Origin: Bimastos eiseni
Taxonomy: Eukaryota > Annelida > Clitellata > Crassiclitellata > Lumbricidae
Length of the DNA stretch: 64,000 nucleotides
Reading direction: 5' to 3'
Assembly: GCA_959347315.1 (NCBI GenBank)
Contig: OY365809.1
Coordinates: forward strand, 3,141,953 to 3,205,952
The notes under the pieces: generated by a model
Database searches by the model: none
What the model was told of the DNA's origin: nothing
Seen by the model: only the letters and a program-made list of their open reading frames with translations
Made by a program: the position numbers and the translations under genes
Part shown: positions 42,965 to 53,245 of the stretch, one piece after another
Numbering within the stretch: the first letter of the stretch is position 1
Layout of the letters: each line of letters begins with the position of its first letter

Positions 42965-43225
42965 CCAAACACTCTTATGCAAAGCCAAGCACACACACAC
43001 ACATACACAAAACCAAACACACAAAGCCAATCACACTTATGCAAAGCCAAGCACACACACACACATACACAAAACCAAACACACAAAGCCAATCACACTT
43101 ATGCAAAGCCAAGCACACACACACACATACACAAAACCAAACACACAAAGCCAATCACACTTATGCAAAGCCAAGCACACACATACACAAAACCAAACAC
43201 CCATACACACACAAAACCAAGCAGT
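42965..43225 (+). repeat. 62-base minisatellite, about four copies
   Basis: CTTATGCAAAGCCAAGCACA recurs at 42973, 43035, 43097 and 43159, each followed by CA-rich sequence and ACAAAACCAAACAC. Long frames on both strands come from the repeat. Confidence 0.92.
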
Positions 43226-43546
43226 TGCAAAAACCATATGCACACATAGAACCAAACCAAAGCCAAGTACAGACATGCACTCTGTCTCTGTCTGCTTACA
43301 GACAGAGACAGAGGCTTTAAGACAGACACAAGGACACTGACACCGATCCAAGATGAGCGAGATCCTGGCCATAAATTACTTCTGTGCTCGTATGCAAATG
43401 AGCTCATTGTCATGCAGCCACGACGGAAAATCTGCATACGGTATTAGCTCGTTGCTGAATCAGTTTGCATGTGGCAAAGGGGTGGGAGGCATCGACTCTA
43501 TCGCTTGGATCCTTGCTGTGATCGAGATTTCTGTTCCTGTTCGATC

Positions 43547-43558
43547 ATGAATATGCAT
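43547..43558 (+). promoter_or_regulatory. MORE-type POU dimer site
   Basis: ATGAATATGCAT fits the degenerate MORE consensus ATG(A/C)ATAT(G/T)CAT bound by POU-domain dimers. A canonical octamer ATGCAAAT is at 43392-43399 and a TTTGCAT at 43464-43470. The cluster is 1.9 kb upstream of the first recognised exon of a class II POU gene, so autoregulation is a plausible inference. Confidence 0.4.
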
Positions 43559-43684
43559 GTGGAGCTGAGACTCTGTTCCGGTGCGTGGAGAGCTGTCGGA
43601 ATTCGTGGGAGACCCTGGCCAAGGATTCTCAGAATGGAAATAAGGGTCACTGCTGCTTGCTTAGTTTGCCTTGCTAATTGACTG

Positions 43685-44240
43685 TTTTGTCTTGTTAATT
43701 TCTCGTTTTTGATTGTTTGGATTGCAGTTGATTGAATGGTTTTTGATTGAATGGTTGTTTGATTGATTGAATGTCTTTTGATTGTTTCTTTCAATGAATG
43801 TTTGATTGAATGTTTGATTGAATGATTAATTGACTGTGACTGATATGTGATTGATTGTTTTTTATTGACTATTTGATTGATTTATTGATTAATTCATTAG
43901 CTGAGTGGTTGAGTGTTTCACTTTATTTGCTAAGTCATTTTTGACCGATTGATTGACGGTCAGTTAGTCAATCAACAAATCAATCAGTCAGTGACTTGAT
44001 GCATTGTATGAGTTTTTGATTGTTTGGACTGCAGATTGATTGATTGATCTAGTGGTTCAACAATTCACTTTGATTACTGATATACTTTTGATCAATGCTG
44101 GTCAGTTGGTCTGTCGAAACTGACTGATTGTTAGTAAGTCAATCAAACTGACTGATTGTCTGAGATTCATTCAATCAAAACTGACTGATTGACTTATAAA
44201 TTGACTAATCGTCAGTCAATCACCGATATTAGCGGCAAGA
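43685..44240 (+). repeat. (GATT)-rich tract with inverted segments
   Basis: Loose TTGATTGAATG and GATTGATTGATT repeats, with the reverse form CAATCAGTCAGT near 43970 and 44160-44220, so parts can fold back. Confidence 0.75.
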
Positions 44241-44654
44241 TGAAATGCCCCATAGATCAAAATTGATGTCATTCATGTTTCAGGTTCTTCGATGGTTCAC
44301 ATCATAAAACCAGAATCAGCTTCTTCAAGGGATCTTGCTTGTCTTGACCTGGTCAGTTGCATTGGCTGTAGCATTTGAGCTAGCATAGCAGTTGGAATTA
44401 GCTCAGTCTATTCTCACGGTGGACGTCTCTCACATGCACGTAGAACACGGCCAATGCGCTTTCATTCGGGATTGACCGATTACACTGTTTTCAGAGCTTC
44501 TGGCTGATATTGTACTGATATCATCGACTAGTGCTATCGTATCATTTGTTGACCTTGTGTGTTTTTGCATACTGTACTTCCAATACACATACCCTTAACC
44601 CAAACCCTTGGCTTAGAGATACATAAACTGTTGTAAAACTAAAACAGCTGTGTT

Positions 44655-44730
44655 GTATATATATATATATTATATATATATATATTATATATATATATTA
44701 TATATATATATTATATATATATATATATTA
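44655..44730 (+). repeat. (TA)n microsatellite
   Basis: TATATATATATTA units, period about 18. Confidence 0.9.
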
Positions 44731-45443
44731 GGGCTGCACTGAACAATAGCTTCGTATTCACTTTGAGGCCAAATAGCTATTAGCTATTCGGCCGATTAGT
44801 AGTGGTCTAACCAAATACGTATAGTGGTCACATTGCCTACTGCCTGTCAGTAGTATTTATCATTATTGTGCACACTGACTGACTGCTAACATTCAGCATT
44901 TGAGACTTGAGCAGGTCAATTGTTAGTTCAGTTTATCAGTTAATGTTACATTAAATTCAAATTTCAGTTGGTTTGCTCACCGATGGATAAGCGAATCTTG
45001 TCGGTTGACCCATTTTTTACACTATTCACATTCGACCGAATAATTGGTTCAATTATTCGTATTTGGCCGAATGGTGAAAATCACCTATTTGGTAGGTACT
45101 TTTTCCAGTACAGTACGACTCAGATGCATTCCCAGTGTATAAAGCCCCATGGGAAAAGAAAAGTCTTAAGAACACAACAGAGACAGAAGTACCCCAGTTA
45201 AAATCAAAGATCGAGTTACAGAGATTGAATATCATTCCAAAGCAAAGGTCCAACAGATGTGTAAATACGATATTGGATCGAAGCTGTCCGAGGTCATGTC
45301 AGTCTACAGAACGAAGAGAGCCAGCCGATAGTGTACGGTGGATAAGGTTACAAAGACGATGACCAAGAAACGTTGTGGAAGTAAGGAAAAGACCCAGTTG
45401 CTCTATGCTAAAAAGTAACATAACTCTGTTATGTTACTTTCAG
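44731..45443. other. 5' flank or intron of the POU gene, no exon found
   Basis: Contains ATAGCTATTAGCTATTCGGC and TATTCGTATTTGGCCGAATG palindromic words, possibly a hAT-like remnant. The frame from 45135 (NTTETEVPQLKSKIELQRLN) is not recognised and was not called. Confidence 0.4.
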
Positions 45444-45560
45444 TTACCGATGCTTCTTGGAACATCTACGCAGGCAAATGGATCTGTGGCGCTCAGTCAG
45501 ATATCGACTGTTACCACTTCCTCTGATGCGGTCACCCAGGCTCCGCAGCAAATCATCCAG
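45444..45560 (+). CDS. pou2f: pou2f exon: N-terminal S/T/Q-rich
   Basis: Acceptor TTACTTTCAG, donor CAG|GTGGTT, phase 0. Encodes [20 protein letters not shown] and [19 protein letters not shown]. First exon recognised; upstream exons not found. Confidence 0.8.
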
Positions 45561-48500
45561 GTGGTTTGATCGGAATTCTGTTGAAAGCCGAAGCAAACAA
45601 ACCAGTTCATAAAGAAACTCTTCCACTGCTTGCACTCAGGCAGTGCCAGTCTCAAGCCTGGATAAAGGAGGAGGGCGACGCTAATGAGCATTTGTTATCA
45701 CACAGTGTTGTTAAACTGTAACTATCACCACCAGTTCATGATGTGGTTTGCATTTTAGACAGTTAATATCGATCTAGCTGCTGTCACATAACAATGACAA
45801 TGATGACGATGCTGGTTTCTTAAGCTGGTAGTCTGAGGCAGCCATGATGGTATTAAGTGTTGACTATGAGCATATGCCAGTAACTCCCTATAAGATGCCT
45901 CAAGGCATAGGTAGTCTGAGGCAGCCATGATGGTATTAAGTGTTGACTATGAGCATATGCCAGTAACTCCCTATAAGATGCCTCAAGATGAATATATCAG
46001 GTGTTATGTTACTGTTTACACTTTATTACCTTTTTCTTTGGCTGTTACCTTTGTTATCTTTAACTATTACCTTTATTACCACGTTGTTATATCTATTGCA
46101 GCTTGCTGGACCTCTGGATATCCAAGCTTTGCAACAGTTGTTTCAGCAACAGGAGCAGCACACAAAGCAACAGGTTGTTGTCAGAAATTGTGTTTGGTTC
46201 CACAAGCAGTGAAAGAATTTGTAATTCAATCAGTTCGTTATTTAATCAATCAGTCAATCAGCCAGTTAAGTGTTCAAGCAGTCATTCATTCAATCAGTCA
46301 GATTGTTTTTGGTACAAATCTGTTAATTTTCCACTTTCAAATTTGTCAACAATGTCATGATTGAAAATATTAGTCATGTATTTTATTTGTAAGTTATGTA
46401 TTGACCTGATGTACTAGTTTATAATCAGTACACTGTTGGGGGAAGATGAGAGGGCGAGGGAGAAGGCTGGTCACCCGCCCCCCTTGTATGTGGAGACTAA
46501 GATTAAGAGATCATTCGTCTATTGTTTACAATAATTTTTCTGTGAATTATGTCATGGTTTTTTTATGTTATTTCATTGTTATTGTTATGTTATTTCATTG
46601 TCATTGTTATGTTACTATTATGTTATTTCATTGTTATTGTTATGTTATGTTATTGTCATTGTTATGTTATTTCATTGTCATTGTTATGTTACTATTAATT
46701 TATTGGAATGTTATTGTTATGGTGTTGTGCTATTGTATAATATCATAATGCGAAGAGTGCGGTTTCGAGCCTCGTCTGAGGCGTCACTGTGTAGGGACCT
46801 TGACCAAGTCTTAGCGCACAATTGCTCTGTAGTGCAACTACCGTTGCACTGTCGAGGCATGTGCACCTCTGAACAAAATAATGTGGAAAAAAGGCAATAT
46901 AAAATTTCAGTTGTATTGTGTTATTGTTATGCTGTGTTGGGCTATGTCTTGTTGCATTTGTTTATATAATTAAATACAAATCCATTGTCTTGTCTTGTCT
47001 TGTAGTTGATTCTCTTGGCTCAGAAGCAGCAACAGTTGCAAATAGCGTCACAGATCCAGCAGCAGCAACAGCACCACCAGACCGAGGCAACCGTTGCATC
47101 GCAGAAACCACAGAAAGCGCTGTCTTGTGCAACCATTGCTCCTCTGACGAATGCCATGTCGCCACTCCAGGGGGCACAGGCCCAGCCCCTCATCATTCCC
47201 CTCATGCAGACGCCCGTGGTCAGTGGGGGCACTTCGACCAACCCCACGCCCCAGCTTCTCTTCTTTAACCCTGTTGCGTTGCAGCCACAGTTCCTGCTCC
47301 AGGCCGGGCAGGTGAGGGGGGAGGTGAACTTTTATTGGGTGAGAGAGGAAGATTTATATAGCACCTGAAAAGACCTGGTTGGGAATGAGTGAGGGAAAAT
47401 GGATGTAATATAATGTATTGTAATCAAGCATTTATATAATGCCCCTTCAAGTTATCTGTTGAGATGCACTCTCTGCGTTGACCTAAATTACGATAAATGG
47501 CACATGATCGAATAAAATACATATCAGTTAGGAAAACTCTGCACAGTAAGCTGAAAAGAGTCATCATAAAATTTGTGCAGACTGCCTAACTAAAGATCAA
47601 GGGAATGAAACCCTAAATCAACTGGTGAAACTCGGTATTCTGACTGTTGAAGAAATTCAGTTCATTCCTACATTTTACCTATTCATAGCCAGCATAATAT
47701 AGGTGATAAAAATGTTAGGGGGTCATGAAGGAGATGTTTAGAAATAACCGGGCCATGGAAACGTTTGGGGAACGCTGATGTAGCAGATTTCCTGAGATTC
47801 ATTCAACTGGCATTCTTTAGACTCGTCCAAACTGTTGGAGTCTAACAACTGCGGCTACATAACTGATTAACGAAGACGTGATGGAGATCCTGAACTGTGT
47901 TCTTCATATATATATATATATATATATATATACACTCTGGTATATATATATATATCCACACATATAGTGTGAATTTAAATATGTTACAGGCAATGTGTGA
48001 AACCAGGGATTTTGTAAAATGCCTAAGCAATTTGTAAAACTCTTACCCTAATCCTTACCATAAACGAGTGATTTTATAAATTGCCTGAAATCTAAAAAAA
48101 TCAGGCATTTTGCAAAATCCCTGTTTCACACATTGCCTATAACATATATATGTTATATATTTATATATAACATATATATATATATGTAAATATACATGTG
48201 TATATATATATATATATACATGTATTGTTATGTGCATCTTCAGTTGGTCCAGGGTGTGCAATCCGCGGTCGTCGGTGCCAACAACGGTCAGACAATCCTC
48301 CTCAATGCCGACACTCTTGGCAAGACTCTTCAACAGCAGCAGCAGCAGCAGACAAAGGAGGTGCCTTCGATCGCCGATTCCCTGGTGTCGGCCACTTCCT
48401 CTCTGCTCCAGGCCACGGAGGCCGGTCTCACCTACAACAAGAGCAACCATCCAGAGGTATTGGGTTTGTCAACTCGTTGTTTGTATTCTTATTTTTTATT

Positions 48501-50821
48501 GTTACTTTTATTGTTATTTTTAAGGTTACTTTAAATTGTGAGTTGTTTTTTTTTATTCTGCTATGGTACCTTGTTTTCCATGAGGAATTAAAAAACTGTA
48601 AGGAGAATGCAGAAAAAACCCATTTTGGGATGGTTATTAAGCCTATTTTGTTGAGATTGGTTGGAACAATGCTGCCTTGCAAGGTAGCATTTGGCATTAT
48701 AGAGTTGGTTCATGATGACATTAAGGATAAATGTTTTCTCTTGTGTCACCGGTTCTATGTGAGAGCATTATTATTATTATTATGATTATTAATATTTTGA
48801 TTATTCTTATGAATCTTATTGTTATCATTATTCTTATAATTGTTATTGTGATTATTGTTATGCTTACTGTCGTGATTATGATTATTATAATTATTTTTAC
48901 GATGCTGATGATGATGATGACTATTATTGTTGATCGTAGATAGGTAAGTGTAGAGGCAGTTAGTGACTCTTATTATCATTGTTATGATAATTGCTTTTAC
49001 TATTACTAATGACCAAATGCTAATAATTATTGATGGTACTAAAGAATCATTTGTCGATGGTCGACGTACTCATATGAGGTCTGTATACAGTAAATGTCCC
49101 AGGGACGACCTGTCTCCAACTGCCTACAGCGTCCCACAATAAAATTCCTTTTGATATATCAGTCATGTTGCTTTTAAATCTTTGCTGCAGGGGACTTTAC
49201 CATTGGACTGGTGTCGTAATGTTGTTTGGAGTTATGTTTGGAGTTTGTGACTTCTAACGTTTTGTTGTTGTTTGTGCTTAACAGCCGGAAGAAAACATTG
49301 AGTTGGAGGAATTGGAAAAATTTGCGAAGAACTTCAAACGCCGTCGGATTGAACTTGGTATGAAGCGCTTAACAGATTACGAGTTCGTTTTCCAATTCTC
49401 TGGGTCGTTTGGAATTTGTATGCTTTGTTCGTTTGAGCCGACCTTCGTCTGGGCATTCCAAGCCAAATCGGCTTAAGTGAGCGCACTGGCTGTACGCTGT
49501 TGATGGGAAGATGAGGTATGAGGGAGAGGTCTGGTTGGTCGCCTGTAGGACTGGCCATTTGACCTCACAAGCTGTGGTTCAAAAATGAAGTTGATAACAC
49601 TTCTTTCCCGTAGCTGTCTGAGTATTCCTATCAGAAAAGCTTCATTTTCTGGCTGAGCTTTTGTTTTATTTATTTATAAATACACAGAGAAAGAAAGAGA
49701 GACAGGCAGAGACAGACAGAGACAGAGAGAGAGAGAGGCCCTGTGATGAGATAGTATCACCATGTGATGAGAAGAGAGTCTGGCATTATTAATGGACAAC
49801 AGTAAGGGAGAGAGAGACAGTGTGAGAGAGAGAGAGGCCCTGTGATGAGAAGAGAGGATGAAGAATTCTAAGAGCAGCTATCATCAGACGTTGCAAGGTT
49901 ATGTCTGCATTATCTGAACTGTAGAATGACGGTCATATCAATTATTATATTTTATACTGTGTAAAAAGAAATTAACAATGAAAAAATAAATTAACGTTTA
50001 ATTATGATTTTTTTGCATCATCTCTAATCATATTGTGTTATGATATGTTATACTTGTAAAAGTAAATAAACAGTGATTAATAAACGAATGTTATGTAGGT
50101 GAATATGCTTTTCATTTCAGGGTACACTCAGGGCGACGTTGGTCTTGCGATGGGCAAGTTGTACAGCAACGACTTCAGCCAAACGACAATCTCTCGCTTC
50201 GAGGCGTTGAATCTCAGCTTCAAGAACATGTGCAAGCTCAAACCAATGCTCCAGAAATGGCTCGATGACGCCGACACTCTGTCGATGGCCCCGCCGCTGC
50301 TCTCTGACAGTCAGGACCCGTCGGACGTCGTGTCGCGCCGTCGCAAGAAGCGCACGAGCATCGACACGTCAATTCGAGTAGCACTCGAAAAGCTCTTCCT
50401 CACGAACTCAAAGCCAACGTCAGAAGAAATCGCCGACTATGCCAACCGACTCCAGATGGAGAAGGAGGTTGTACGAGTCTGGTTCTGTAACCGACGTCAG
50501 AAAGAGAAGCGTATCAATCCGCCATCAAGTTTTGCCAATGTCGGAACATCTCCGCTTCTCATGTCCGTAGAGTCGGCAGGAACGTTGACGTCGTCTGCCA
50601 GCACTTCCTCGGTCGGCGATGCCTCTCAGGCGACAGTTGCGTTGGTGTCAGTTGGCGGGACGGTCGGCAGGTCGCTGTCGGGGGTCGTGCTGCCGACAAT
50701 CATGTCGACTTCGACCATGTCTGACAGTACGAATCGTCTGAATTTGTTCAATAGCAGTGCGCTCCAGCAAGCAATATTCACGTTGAGTGGATCGCAGTTG
50801 ACTGTGCCAGCGTCGATGTAG
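45444..50821 (+). CDS. pou2f: class II POU transcription factor (POU2F/Oct-1-like)
   Basis: Nuclear DNA-binding factor recognising the octamer ATGCAAAT. Exons seen: 45444-45560, 46102-46173, 47006-47311, 48244-48456, 49285-49357, 50121-50821, all joining in frame (phase 0 four times, then phase 1). The first four encode a Q-rich activation region ([32 protein letters not shown], a CAG-coded Q run). Exon five starts the POU-specific domain ([20 protein letters not shown]); exon six holds the rest ([40 protein letters not shown]), a short linker, the homeodomain ([33 protein letters not shown]) and a Ser/Thr/Val-rich tail. [16 protein letters not shown] and QKEKRINPP mark class II. At least one 5' exon with the start codon is missing. 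Class assignment is firm; the precise paralogue name is not. Confidence 0.95.
45640..45690 (-). repeat. dispersed word shared with the 5.3-kb unit
   Basis: On the - strand: GTCGCCCTCCTCCTTTATCC then AGGCTTGAGACTGGCACTGC. The same word is at 18405-18450 and in each 5.3-kb unit (23155-23205, 28447-28497, 33773-33823). Confidence 0.75.
45831..45990 (+). repeat. 83-base tandem duplication
   Basis: GTCTGAGGCAGCCATGATGG begins at 45831 and again at 45914; both copies continue through CCCTATAAGATGCCTCAAG. They look identical, so the duplication is young. In the first pou2f intron seen. Confidence 0.95.
46102..46173 (+). CDS. pou2f: pou2f exon: Q-rich
   Basis: Acceptor TATTGCAG, donor CAG|GTTGTT, phase 0, 72 nt: [20 protein letters not shown] and TKQQ. 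Resembles the QLQQLQ segments of Oct-1. Confidence 0.85.
46425..46490 (+). repeat. dispersed repeat, GGGAAGATGA family
   Basis: ACACTGTTGGGGGAAGATGA then GGGCGAGGGAGAAGGCTGGT. Related to 49485-49560 and to 19430-19475. Confidence 0.55.
46560..46735 (+). repeat. (TTATG/TTGTTA) degenerate array
   Basis: About ten units of TTATGTTATTTCATTGTTATTG in a pou2f intron. Confidence 0.85.
46743..46890 (+). repeat. tRNA-derived SINE, copy B (5'-truncated)
   Basis: Lacks most of the tRNA-like head; keeps the B-box region (GGTTTCGAGCC), TGTAGGGACCTTGACCAAGT and GAGGCATGTGC. Same order as copies at 846-1022 and 57580-57790. Confidence 0.75.
47006..47311 (+). CDS. pou2f: pou2f exon: long Q-rich and P-rich
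   Basis: Acceptor CTTGTAG, donor CAG|GTGAGG, phase 0, 306 nt: [20 protein letters not shown], then [20 protein letters not shown] and a [20 protein letters not shown] end. The QPQFLLQAG type end also occurs in Oct-1 activation regions. Confidence 0.9.
47340..47580 (-). repeat. dispersed repeat, family 2 copy B
   Basis: TATATAATGCCCCTTCAAG, GATGCACTCTCTGCGTTGAC and CTCTGCACAGTAAGCTGAAA; partner of 1483-1670. Starts 30 bases after a pou2f donor. Confidence 0.6.
47982..48144. mobile_element. 163-bp MITE, copy 2
   Basis: Ends TGTTACAGGCAATGTGTGAA and TTCACACATTGCCTATAACA; inner arms GGGATTTTGTAAAATGCC and GGCATTTTGCAAAATCCC. TA on both sides (ATA|TGTT ... AACA|TATA). Its core is inverted relative to copy 1. 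Confidence 0.85.
48244..48456 (+). CDS. pou2f: pou2f exon: poly-Q and linker to POU domain
   Basis: Acceptor CTTCAG, donor GAG|GTATTG, phase 0, 213 nt: [20 protein letters not shown], a run of six Q, then [25 protein letters not shown] and TA repeats fill the 100-260 bases upstream. Confidence 0.88.
48765..48935 (+). repeat. (ATT)n-like low-complexity tract
   Basis: ATTATTATTATTATGATTAT repeats passing into GATGATGATGATG. Not coding. Confidence 0.85.
49285..49357 (+). CDS. pou2f: pou2f exon: first helix of POU-specific domain
   Basis: Acceptor CTTAACAG, donor CTTG|GTATGA, phase 0 in and phase 1 out: [20 protein letters not shown] then RIEL. Equivalent to EE..[20 protein letters not shown] of Oct-1. 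Confidence 0.96.
49485..49560 (+). repeat. dispersed repeat, GGGAAGATGA family
   Basis: TGTACGCTGTTGATGGGAAG then GAGGGAGAGGTCTGGTTGG. The - strand frame over 49334-49558 looks like a mobile-element relic ([20 protein letters not shown]) but I cannot name it. Confidence 0.5.
49685..49850 (+). repeat. (GA)-rich tract with duplicated segment
   Basis: GAGACAGACAGAGACAGAGA runs, with GAGAGAGGCCCTGTGATGAG present twice (49727 and 49829). Confidence 0.8.
50121..50821 (+). CDS. pou2f: pou2f exon: POU-specific, linker, homeodomain, C-terminus
   Basis: Acceptor TTTCATTTCAG, phase 1 in, TAG at 50819-50821, 701 nt. One exon holds most of POUs, a linker of about 20 residues ([20 protein letters not shown]), the full homeodomain and about 100 residues of tail ending [10 protein letters not shown]. 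In vertebrate Oct genes this stretch is split by several introns. The linker is shorter than that of Oct-1. Confidence 0.97.
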
Positions 50822-51055
50822 TTAATGAGAGTCATCGACTTTGTTCTCAGCTCTTAATGCAAGTTGCCGACTTCGTTGGGTGTAGTTTATGAGAGTCAAT
50901 GACTTTGCTTGGAGGTAATTAATAAGTCATCGACTTCATTGGATCCATAAGATGTAGTTAATGAGAGTCGATGACTGTGCTTGGAAGTAATCAATGAGTC
51001 AGTGACTTCGATGGATGTAGTTCATGAAAGTCACCGACTTTGTCGGATGTAGAAT
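50819..51055 (+). repeat. degenerate array starting at the pou2f stop codon
   Basis: GATGTAGTTAATGAGAGTC and close variants recur at about 50815, 50880, 50952 and 51016. The TAG stop is part of the first unit. Confidence 0.8.
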
Positions 51056-51399
51056 CTGTTGCGCATCAGGATTGTGGCATTGGTTGACTGAATATCTGTT
51101 TGTTGATGCATGTGATATCTAGTTCACTGAATATGCAGGTTTTGTGCAAAGCATATCATCGATCGTTGCCGATGTTGTTGTATGATCTGTTATGTTATTC
51201 TGATATGGTGTCTGTTGATAAGGTAGAGTTGTGCATAATGACCTCTGCCGCTAATAAGTGCCGATAGAGAAGGAAGCGTAACGACATGACCTTTTATGTC
51301 CAAGATTTCTGGATTTGTATCTTTCTAACTTGAGGAGAGAAGGAGGAAAACACCCACCTGATTTGGAACATTATTAAGAATCTTCATTCTCACTTAAAC

Positions 51400-51720
51400 T
51401 GATGGTTAGGACTAAATGGGTTTTGCTGTGACAAAGCTGTTTTTTTGTATTTTGTTACCTTCCTGAATGTGACAAATATGGGTTTTTGTTGTGAAGTAAA
51501 TTGATTTTGCTGTTGCAAACATTTTCTGTATTTTGTTAACTTCCTGAATGTGAAAAAATTGGTTTTGCTGTGAAGTAAATGGGTTTTACTGCAACACACC
51601 TGTTTTGTATTTAGTTAACTTCCTGAATATGACAGTAATGAGTTTTACTGTGAATGTGAAGTAAATAAGTTCTGCTGTGACCAACCTTATTTTGTATTTT
51701 GGTTACTTCTTAACTGTGAC
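51400..51720 (+). repeat. degenerate array in the pou2f 3' UTR
   Basis: Four or five units of about 65-70 bases with GGGTTTTGCTGTGA and GTATTTTGTTAACTTCCTGA. Probably transcribed, as it lies between stop and poly(A) signal. Confidence 0.8.
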
Positions 51721-51816
51721 AGACAGTTTCTGCCTGTGGTTTGGTAGCGCTTGAAGAAATCAAAGGGATGTTTTGTGCCACACACTTTCAATGAAGCTCA
51801 CTTTTGTTGATCTTAT

Positions 51817-51822
51817 AATAAA
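51817..51822 (+). terminator. candidate poly(A) signal of pou2f
   Basis: AATAAA about 1 kb after the stop codon, followed by GT-rich sequence (CACTTTTGTTG lies before, TTTGCTGTACTG after). First canonical signal on the + strand after the coding region. Confidence 0.4.
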
Positions 51823-53015
51823 GTTGCACTGTTGCAAGTTTATTTGCTGTACTGTAGGTGGTCTAGTTTTGGGGTTCATGTCTATGACTAGAACTCTCTG
51901 CCCCACCTGGAAATTTTCACCCATCTGGAACTCTACCAATCCATTATTGAATTACAGTTTTATTGTATGGGGAATACAGTTGTACTGTATTGTGAATTAC
52001 ACTTGTATTATATTGTATTGTGAATTACGGTTGTATTGTTTTGTGTGTGTTGTAACAAAGCCTGTTTTATCGAGTGTCCAGTGTAATAATTAATCGGAGA
52101 GAAAGACAGACAGAGAGAATCGAATCTCTCTCACTTTCCTACAAATCATTGTCATTTTGTTGGCTTTTGTCAGAGACTCATTTAAAGTTGGGAACAGTGT
52201 TGCCATGGTTTGTCCATAAGATTCGTCTCCAAATGTTGACCTATGGTGACCCCTCCATCCCATTGTTGATATTTAGCAGTACCCTCTATTTGTGTGACTC
52301 TGTCCTCATGGATGACCCCTACCCTATCAAAGGGCAGTCTTTCTTTTGCTTGTTTTTAAAGCCTTTTGGGACAATCAAGCGTGAATGAGGACCAATTGTT
52401 AGATTAGTTAGCGATTAATTTTAATTTTGGTGGAACACTTTCGTCATGTGTTTGTTGCTTGTTATTATCAAGGATTGCTTGGTTTCTTTTAAACTTAGAA
52501 TAACTCTGAGCTGATGCAATACAAGGCTGAACAGATGAGGATTACGGATCTTTTGCACCTAGAGAAATTCAAAAAGACTTCTGTTGAATAATTCTGAGAC
52601 AGTTGCGACAGGCTTGGTTTGTGTTTTCTGCTATGAGGTTTTCATACTACGGACATTGTCCAAGTCTATGCAGTTTTTTATTTGAACTTATGCAAATGAG
52701 TTTTTGTTAATTCTGTTTTAATTGATTTAGTGAAAGATAACTGATGAAGGAGTTGTATCTTTGCATGGTTTGTACGTTTTCTTAAGATGATGTCAGTTTA
52801 TTCAGAAAGAAAGCAAACTGATAAAAATGCTAACATGAGTGATAGTGGACAATTAAAGTAACTATAATTGAACAAAAAACTAGTAAATATTTTTATATAA
52901 GTATCTGGTAATAAATTAGCTGGAGGGGTTGTTTTACATATACTTGGAGGATATAGAGTAATGGATGAAACACTGGTGTGAAGAACAGTAAGATTCCTGC
53001 TGCCCCATAAGGTTG
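51823..53015. other. intergenic, no gene found
   Basis: AT-rich; frames up to about 105 codons without family resemblance. (TTGTATTG)-type words near 51980-52040. Confidence 0.5.
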
Positions 53016-53245
53016 ACCAGTCCTCCCATTCACCAGTTTGTGGCATTGGTACAATTAGATGTAAGACGTGATCATGGCTGTCATACAGTTAAATTCGGCT
53101 CTTGTAATAACTTGTAGTAATACATATTTTCGTTTAATATACAACTTACAAGCTGCAGTATGATTACAAGCAGTATGAACAAATGATAAAAAGTTATAAT
53201 CAGGAATAGAATTTAACTGTTGGCAGCCATGCATGGCGCCCTTAA
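53015..53245. mobile_element. foldback element, copy A
   Basis: ATTCACCAGTTTGTGGCATT is followed by an imperfect palindrome: GGCTGTCATACAGTTAAATT on the left and the reverse of GCTGCCAACAGTTAAATTCT on the right (about 53070-53245). Related, one-armed copies: 55835-55990 and about 20088-20165 in the direct repeat. Confidence 0.65.

Noticed and set aside
42917..43437. Several frames of 75-130 codons on both strands
   Set aside because: They are translations of CA-rich minisatellite units; both strands are open at once and composition is extreme.
45135..45362. Upstream coding exon of the POU gene or a zinc-finger transposase
   Set aside because: No recognised domain, no convincing splice sites, and the surroundings look like a transposon relic.
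49334..49558. 74-codon - strand frame as a gene
   Set aside because: Overlaps a pou2f donor region, resembles mobile-element debris and has no supporting exon structure.
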